A stretch of DNA of 33,770 nt. It comes from Pseudomonadota bacterium (GTDB taxonomy: Bacteria > Pseudomonadota > Alphaproteobacteria > Sphingomonadales > Sphingomonadaceae). The position numbers were made by a program, and so were the translations under genes. The notes beneath the pieces are model-generated. The model was not told the DNA's origin and did not search any database. It worked only from the letters and a program-made list of their open reading frames with translations. Positions 31,085 through 33,770 of the stretch are shown piece after piece. The stretch lies in contig JAFAGN010000142.1 of NCBI GenBank assembly GCA_023422695.1, positions 1-33,770 on the forward strand, in the 5' to 3' direction. The stretch's first letter is position 1; each line of letters begins with the position of its first letter.

Positions 31085-31683
31085 TGCGCCCGGCCCCTAC
31101 GGCGCATCTCGGCGAAAAATTTAGCGAGCTTCGCCTGATATTCGGCATTCGCGCGCGCCGAGTCTGCCGCGGACTTCGCTCGCGCATCGGCCGCTCGCCG
31201 CTGTGAATCGATCGCCGAGCGGGCGGCGGCTTCCGGCGCCGGACGCGGGCGATCTTCGACGGTGATATAGCCGTCGCTCGAACCAGTCACGCTCGGGGCA
31301 GCTTTCGGAGGAGGCGGTGCGACTGTCGTTTTCGCTGGAGTCTTGCCGTCGTACCAGCCAGCCGGAACAGATAGCATTGCAAACATGCGATTGCCTTCCC
31401 TCGACTGAAGAGCCAACGCCTCGGCTTCGGTGGGTGCTGACCAGCAATTGAGTCCGATGAGCTTTGCCCCGCTTTCTTTAACAAGCTGCCGTAGCCGGAG
31501 TTCCGGAGGACGTGCCTTCAGGTCGGAAGCGGTCGCGTAAATCGTCGGAGCTTTGCGGTTCACATCGGTATAGGCCGTGCATACGACGGCCAGCTGGCCA
31601 GCTTGCTGCGCCATTACTGGCGCGGTCGCGAGAGGCGCCAGCAACATGATCGCCGCTCCAGCCCCCGCCCGGTTCCATCTCAT
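31081..31683 (-). CDS. Secreted protein of unknown function, coiled-coil tail
   Basis: The 200-residue product has a signal peptide ('AIMLLAPLATAPVMAQQ'), a globular part with two Cys ('LAVVCTAYTDVNRK' and 'KLIGLNCWSAPTEAEALALQ') that could form a disulfide, a proline-rich linker ('KTTVAPPPPKAAPS') and an Ala/Arg/Lys-rich helical tail ('AAARSAIDSQRRAADARAKS') likely to form a coiled coil. It is the first gene of a two-gene operon with the preceding entry. I do not recognise the family. Confidence 0.7.
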   Translation of the reverse strand: MRWNRAGAGAAIMLLAPLATAPVMAQQAGQLAVVCTAYTDVNRKAPTIYATASDLKARPPELRLRQLVKESGAKLIGLNCWSAPTEAEALALQSREGNRMFAMLSVPAGWYDGKTPAKTTVAPPPPKAAPSVTGSSDGYITVEDRPRPAPEAAARSAIDSQRRAADARAKSAADSARANAEYQAKLAKFFAEMRRRGRAQ

Positions 31684-31981
31684 ATCGCTTCCCCCAAGCG
31701 TAGACCAACTGTTGCTAGTCTGTCGCAGGTGCCGCGGTCAATGAGCGAGAGCGGGCGACTGTGCGCGTCGCGCAACGACCGTATGCCCGCGTGCCAGTGT
31801 CGCACCGAAAGCTGCCGTCCGAAATCGGACGCGTCTGCTCTTTGCGGGGCGCGGATGATCTGATCCGGGCTCGTTCAGGATTCTGCGGGCTGTAGCGGGC
31901 AGCTCGCAGTTGGCCGGTGACGCGAACGACGGGGCGGGGCTTATTCAGCCGTGAGCAAGCACGCCCCTATAAAATGGCCCG
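31684..31981. other. Divergent intergenic region
   Basis: Between the minus-strand secreted-protein operon and the plus-strand lipoprotein. TATAAA at 31969-31974 lies 7 nt before the lipoprotein ATG and could be a -10 for a leaderless or very short-leader transcript, but no matching -35 is evident. An inverted repeat GTCCGA/TCGGAC-like stem sits near 31818-31830. No gene found. Confidence 0.45.
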
Positions 31982-32839
31982 ATGCTCAAGGTCCTTCCGC
32001 TGCTTCTTCTATTTACCGCATGTTCGGCCGAGGAAGGAAGCCGCAAGGTCGCCGGCCGAGGTATAGGCGGGAATTTTGCTACGCAGACCGAAGCTCCAGC
32101 GCCGGACTATCGGATATTGCTCACGCAATCCGTCCGAAACGCGGAAGGAGTCCGGGAGCTCGAGATCGTATCGCCGCCGCCGGCGGATGCCAAGTCCATC
32201 GGCGATATCTGGATCGCACGGCTGAAGGATCATGGCGCATTACTTGGTTACGGTCTTGCGGAAAAAGGGCCCGACGGTCCGGTCGAACTTATCGATACCG
32301 GTTTGACCGAAACGGAGTTCAAGGCATGGACCGCAAGCCGCGGATGGACCGTGCCACGCCACATCCGCTGGGGCTTTGTCCCGGAAATGCATCTCCCGGG
32401 CGTAAGCCAAGCGGCCCAGCGGCGTATTCGCATGTGGCCCGCATCGACGGCGCGGACCGGCGCGCAGAATCAGGCGCTTTACCGCGGCCGGATCGAGCTG
32501 CGAGACGGCTGTTTCTTCGTCGGCGAGTTCGGAAGGCTAGCCGACCGTCTTGCATGGTTTCATGCGGAAGTCGGCCTGGATATCGACGATGCCGGCTACT
32601 TCATCCTTCGAGATCGCGTCACCGGACAGACGATGGCGCGGATCGGTGAAGAACTGAGTTGGGCCGGGCCGGCGAGCGCGGTGATCGATGAGAACAGGAA
32701 AAATGATCTGCGATCGGCATGCGGGACGGCCGAAATCATGATCGTCGGCTCGCCCCAGTCGACGGAGCGATTTCTTGCGCAATATCCGCATTTGCGGGAG
32801 CCCGGTAGCCCTCCGCTCCCTCCGCGAAAGGCAAATTGA
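31982..32839 (+). CDS. Lipoprotein of unknown function
   Basis: The 285-residue product starts 'MLKVLPLLLLFTACSAEEGS', a signal peptide with lipobox 'LFTAC' (Cys14). The mature part contains 'IGDIWIARLKDHGALLGYGL', 'HIRWGFVPEMHLPGVS' and 'IELRDGCFFVGEFGRLADRL', a mixed alpha/beta protein with two further Cys ('RDGCFF' and 'LRSACGTAE'). No family was recognised. It stands alone. The plus strand reading is preferred to the overlapping frame starting at 31951, which has no signal and a basic composition typical of a shadow. Confidence 0.7.
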   Translation: MLKVLPLLLLFTACSAEEGSRKVAGRGIGGNFATQTEAPAPDYRILLTQSVRNAEGVRELEIVSPPPADAKSIGDIWIARLKDHGALLGYGLAEKGPDGPVELIDTGLTETEFKAWTASRGWTVPRHIRWGFVPEMHLPGVSQAAQRRIRMWPASTARTGAQNQALYRGRIELRDGCFFVGEFGRLADRLAWFHAEVGLDIDDAGYFILRDRVTGQTMARIGEELSWAGPASAVIDENRKNDLRSACGTAEIMIVGSPQSTERFLAQYPHLREPGSPPLPPRKAN

Positions 32840-33344
32840 AGCAGGAAATCCACCTGAATGGTGTTGAGCCAATGTAGGAATCTCGGCTTTCGTGCAGAGG
32901 AATGTCTGCGAACGGCAGCTCGGGTTGGCTGCGAGGCAATCGAATGGCAGCTATTTCAGATTGTGTGCGCGAACTCCGCCGGCCCGAAAGCGGGCAAGGC
33001 GTGCGCTCGCCGACTACATCACAGGTCTTAGTTACCGATTCAGCGGAAAGGCGGCGGTCGGGACCAGCGACCGCCGCCTTGTCCGGCGCCATTCGCGTGT
33101 GGGGCACGAGGGGGGTGGCGCCGGTCGAGAAATTGTCGGACAAGACGGTTAACGAAACCCTAAATTTGGAAATGATTTGCGACGAATCGTGGGCGCGAGC
33201 ACCTCCCGATGCCGCGAACCAGGTTCGAAATCGCAAAGTTTTGTCGCGTTCCTCGACCGACTGACCTTCTTAGTAGCAGAGTTGAATGAAGCCAGTAGGG
33301 CGTCAGTTGCTCTGGTCGGTGCCGATCAGAAGCCGCAGGGCGTC
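32840..33344. other. Intergenic region with no intact gene
   Basis: About 500 nt without a credible gene. Open readings on both strands (for example 32902-33264 plus) run through a strong hairpin and look non-coding. The segment contains the hairpin listed at 33048-33080, and ends where the dehydrogenase remnant begins. Confidence 0.55.
33048..33080. terminator. Strong 13-bp hairpin, probable terminator without an adjacent gene
   Basis: AAGGCGGCGGTCG (33048-33060) and CGACCGCCGCCTT (33068-33080) are a perfect 13-bp inverted repeat with a 7-nt loop, A-flanked on the left and T-flanked on the right, the usual look of GC-rich alphaproteobacterial terminators. The nearest plus-strand stop is 209 nt upstream. 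It may be the leftover terminator of a gene lost from this spot. Confidence 0.65.
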
Positions 33345-33494
33345 GTCCTTGACGGTCTGGGCGGGATCCCGATCGGCCGCCCGGCCGAGCCCCAAGAAGT
33401 GGCCGATATCATCGCCTACCTGGCTTCGGATCGCGCAGCGGCGATTCACGGCGCCGAGTTCGTCATCGACGGCGGCAACGTTCAAACCGTCTGA
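33345..33494 (+). pseudogene. Remnant of a short-chain dehydrogenase/reductase (C-terminal end only)
   Basis: About 49 codons ending at 33494 read 'VVLDGLGGIPIGRPAEPQEV' and then 'ADIIAYLASDRAAAIHGAEF' and 'VIDGGNVQTV', an unmistakable SDR C-terminus (the 'IPIGRPAEPQEVA...ASDRA...G..FVIDGG' pattern). SDR enzymes are about 250 residues with an N-terminal TGxxxGxG cofactor motif and YxxxK catalytic pair; none of that is present upstream in any frame here. The frame extends back to 33177 with unrelated sequence, so the 5' four-fifths were deleted. It is non-functional as an enzyme. Confidence 0.8.
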
Positions 33495-33770
33495 AACCAT
33501 GGCCGCGACGTTCGCAATTCGTGGCGGACGTCGGGAAGCAACGGGCCTCGGACGCGGGTCAGAGCATCTCGTTTACACCGAGAGGGTCGACGATTGATCG
33601 TCCGCTAAACCAAGGACGCGCCCGAAAGCGGTCTGACGGCTACCGTTGAGAGTTTCGGACGCCGCCAGGCGTCAGAAAGTCTTCGGTGCCCGAACCGCGG
33701 TGGTCATGGGCTGAGCTATGGGGAAAGCTGTTTTGCTCTGATTGTGGGGAAGCCAGGTGCTGCCGAAAAG
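33495..33770. other. Right-hand end of the window, nothing recognised
   Basis: No gene with an RBS or family resemblance was found. It contains a stretch with CCCGAAAGCGGTC at 33621-33633, the same 13 bases as at 12039-12051, which may be chance or a degenerate intergenic repeat. Confidence 0.4.

Noticed and set aside
33286..33597. 103-codon open frame at the right-hand end
   Set aside because: It overlaps the dehydrogenase remnant in another frame and shows no protein-like pattern.
1..33770. Search for CRISPR arrays, tRNA or rRNA genes, insertion sequences with terminal repeats and an integrase attachment repeat
   Set aside because: No regularly spaced repeats, cloverleaf-like genes, transposase genes or matching direct repeats were seen by eye; weak or distant repeats could be missed without computation.

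Overview
The window looks like chromosomal or plasmid DNA of a GC-rich alphaproteobacterium, most likely a sphingomonad (Sphingopyxis, Sphingomonas or Novosphingobium type). The gene styles point there: a P-type trb/traG conjugation operon with a ribbon-helix-helix gene between traG and trbB, a TonB-dependent receptor with a 'DIVVTGSRI' plug, a CopABCD set and a glutaredoxin-MauE fusion. A GTTC-N7-GTTC motif, the LexA box of alphaproteobacteria, agrees with this. No tRNA, rRNA or CRISPR array was seen. All assignments come from reading the sequence; no database search was run.

Layout. (1) 1-7384, minus strand: traG, RHH gene, trbB, trbC, trbD, trbE, trbL. The end of trbE runs straight into the inside of trbL, so trbJ and both gene ends at the junction are missing; this mating-pair apparatus is probably broken. 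(2) 7650-8833, plus: a Xre/RES toxin-antitoxin pair with a dyad operator. (3) 9156-11945: small accessory genes around a LexA-type box (exported nuclease-like protein, three small unknowns, a zinc-ribbon protein), then an SRAP DNA-crosslink sensor peptidase whose true start is a GTG, then a 40-residue membrane protein. (4) 12053-13918, minus: a lone 621-residue protein with a C-terminal CHAT-like cysteine protease domain, 22 nt behind a glutaredoxin-MauE gene that has a MerR-type promoter; the merR gene is divergent. (5) 15301-22022: a copper island. copC and copD run left; a CnrY-CnrX-CnrH-like anti-sigma/periplasmic sensor/ECF sigma module followed by copA, copB, a DUF411 protein and a small lipoprotein runs right. 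The two arms share a near-symmetric promoter region.

(6) 22479-27432: a TonB-dependent receptor and two tandem PepSY membrane proteins, facing a HutC-like GntR repressor. Matching GT-N-TA-N-AC sites lie upstream of the receptor and on the repressor's own promoter. (7) 27637-28266: a short tyrosine recombinase with all catalytic residues. (8) 28400-33770: a SulP anion transporter with STAS domain, a two-gene secreted-protein operon, a lipoprotein, a strong orphan hairpin and the C-terminal remnant of a short-chain dehydrogenase.

Taken together this is accessory DNA: a decayed conjugative element next to stress, DNA-damage and metal-handling cargo. The most interesting points are the trbE/trbL deletion, the CHAT protein tied to a redox-regulated operon, the CnrX-type metal site used beside copper genes, a Cys/His/Met motif shared by CopA and CopB, and the HutC-like control of a TonB receptor.
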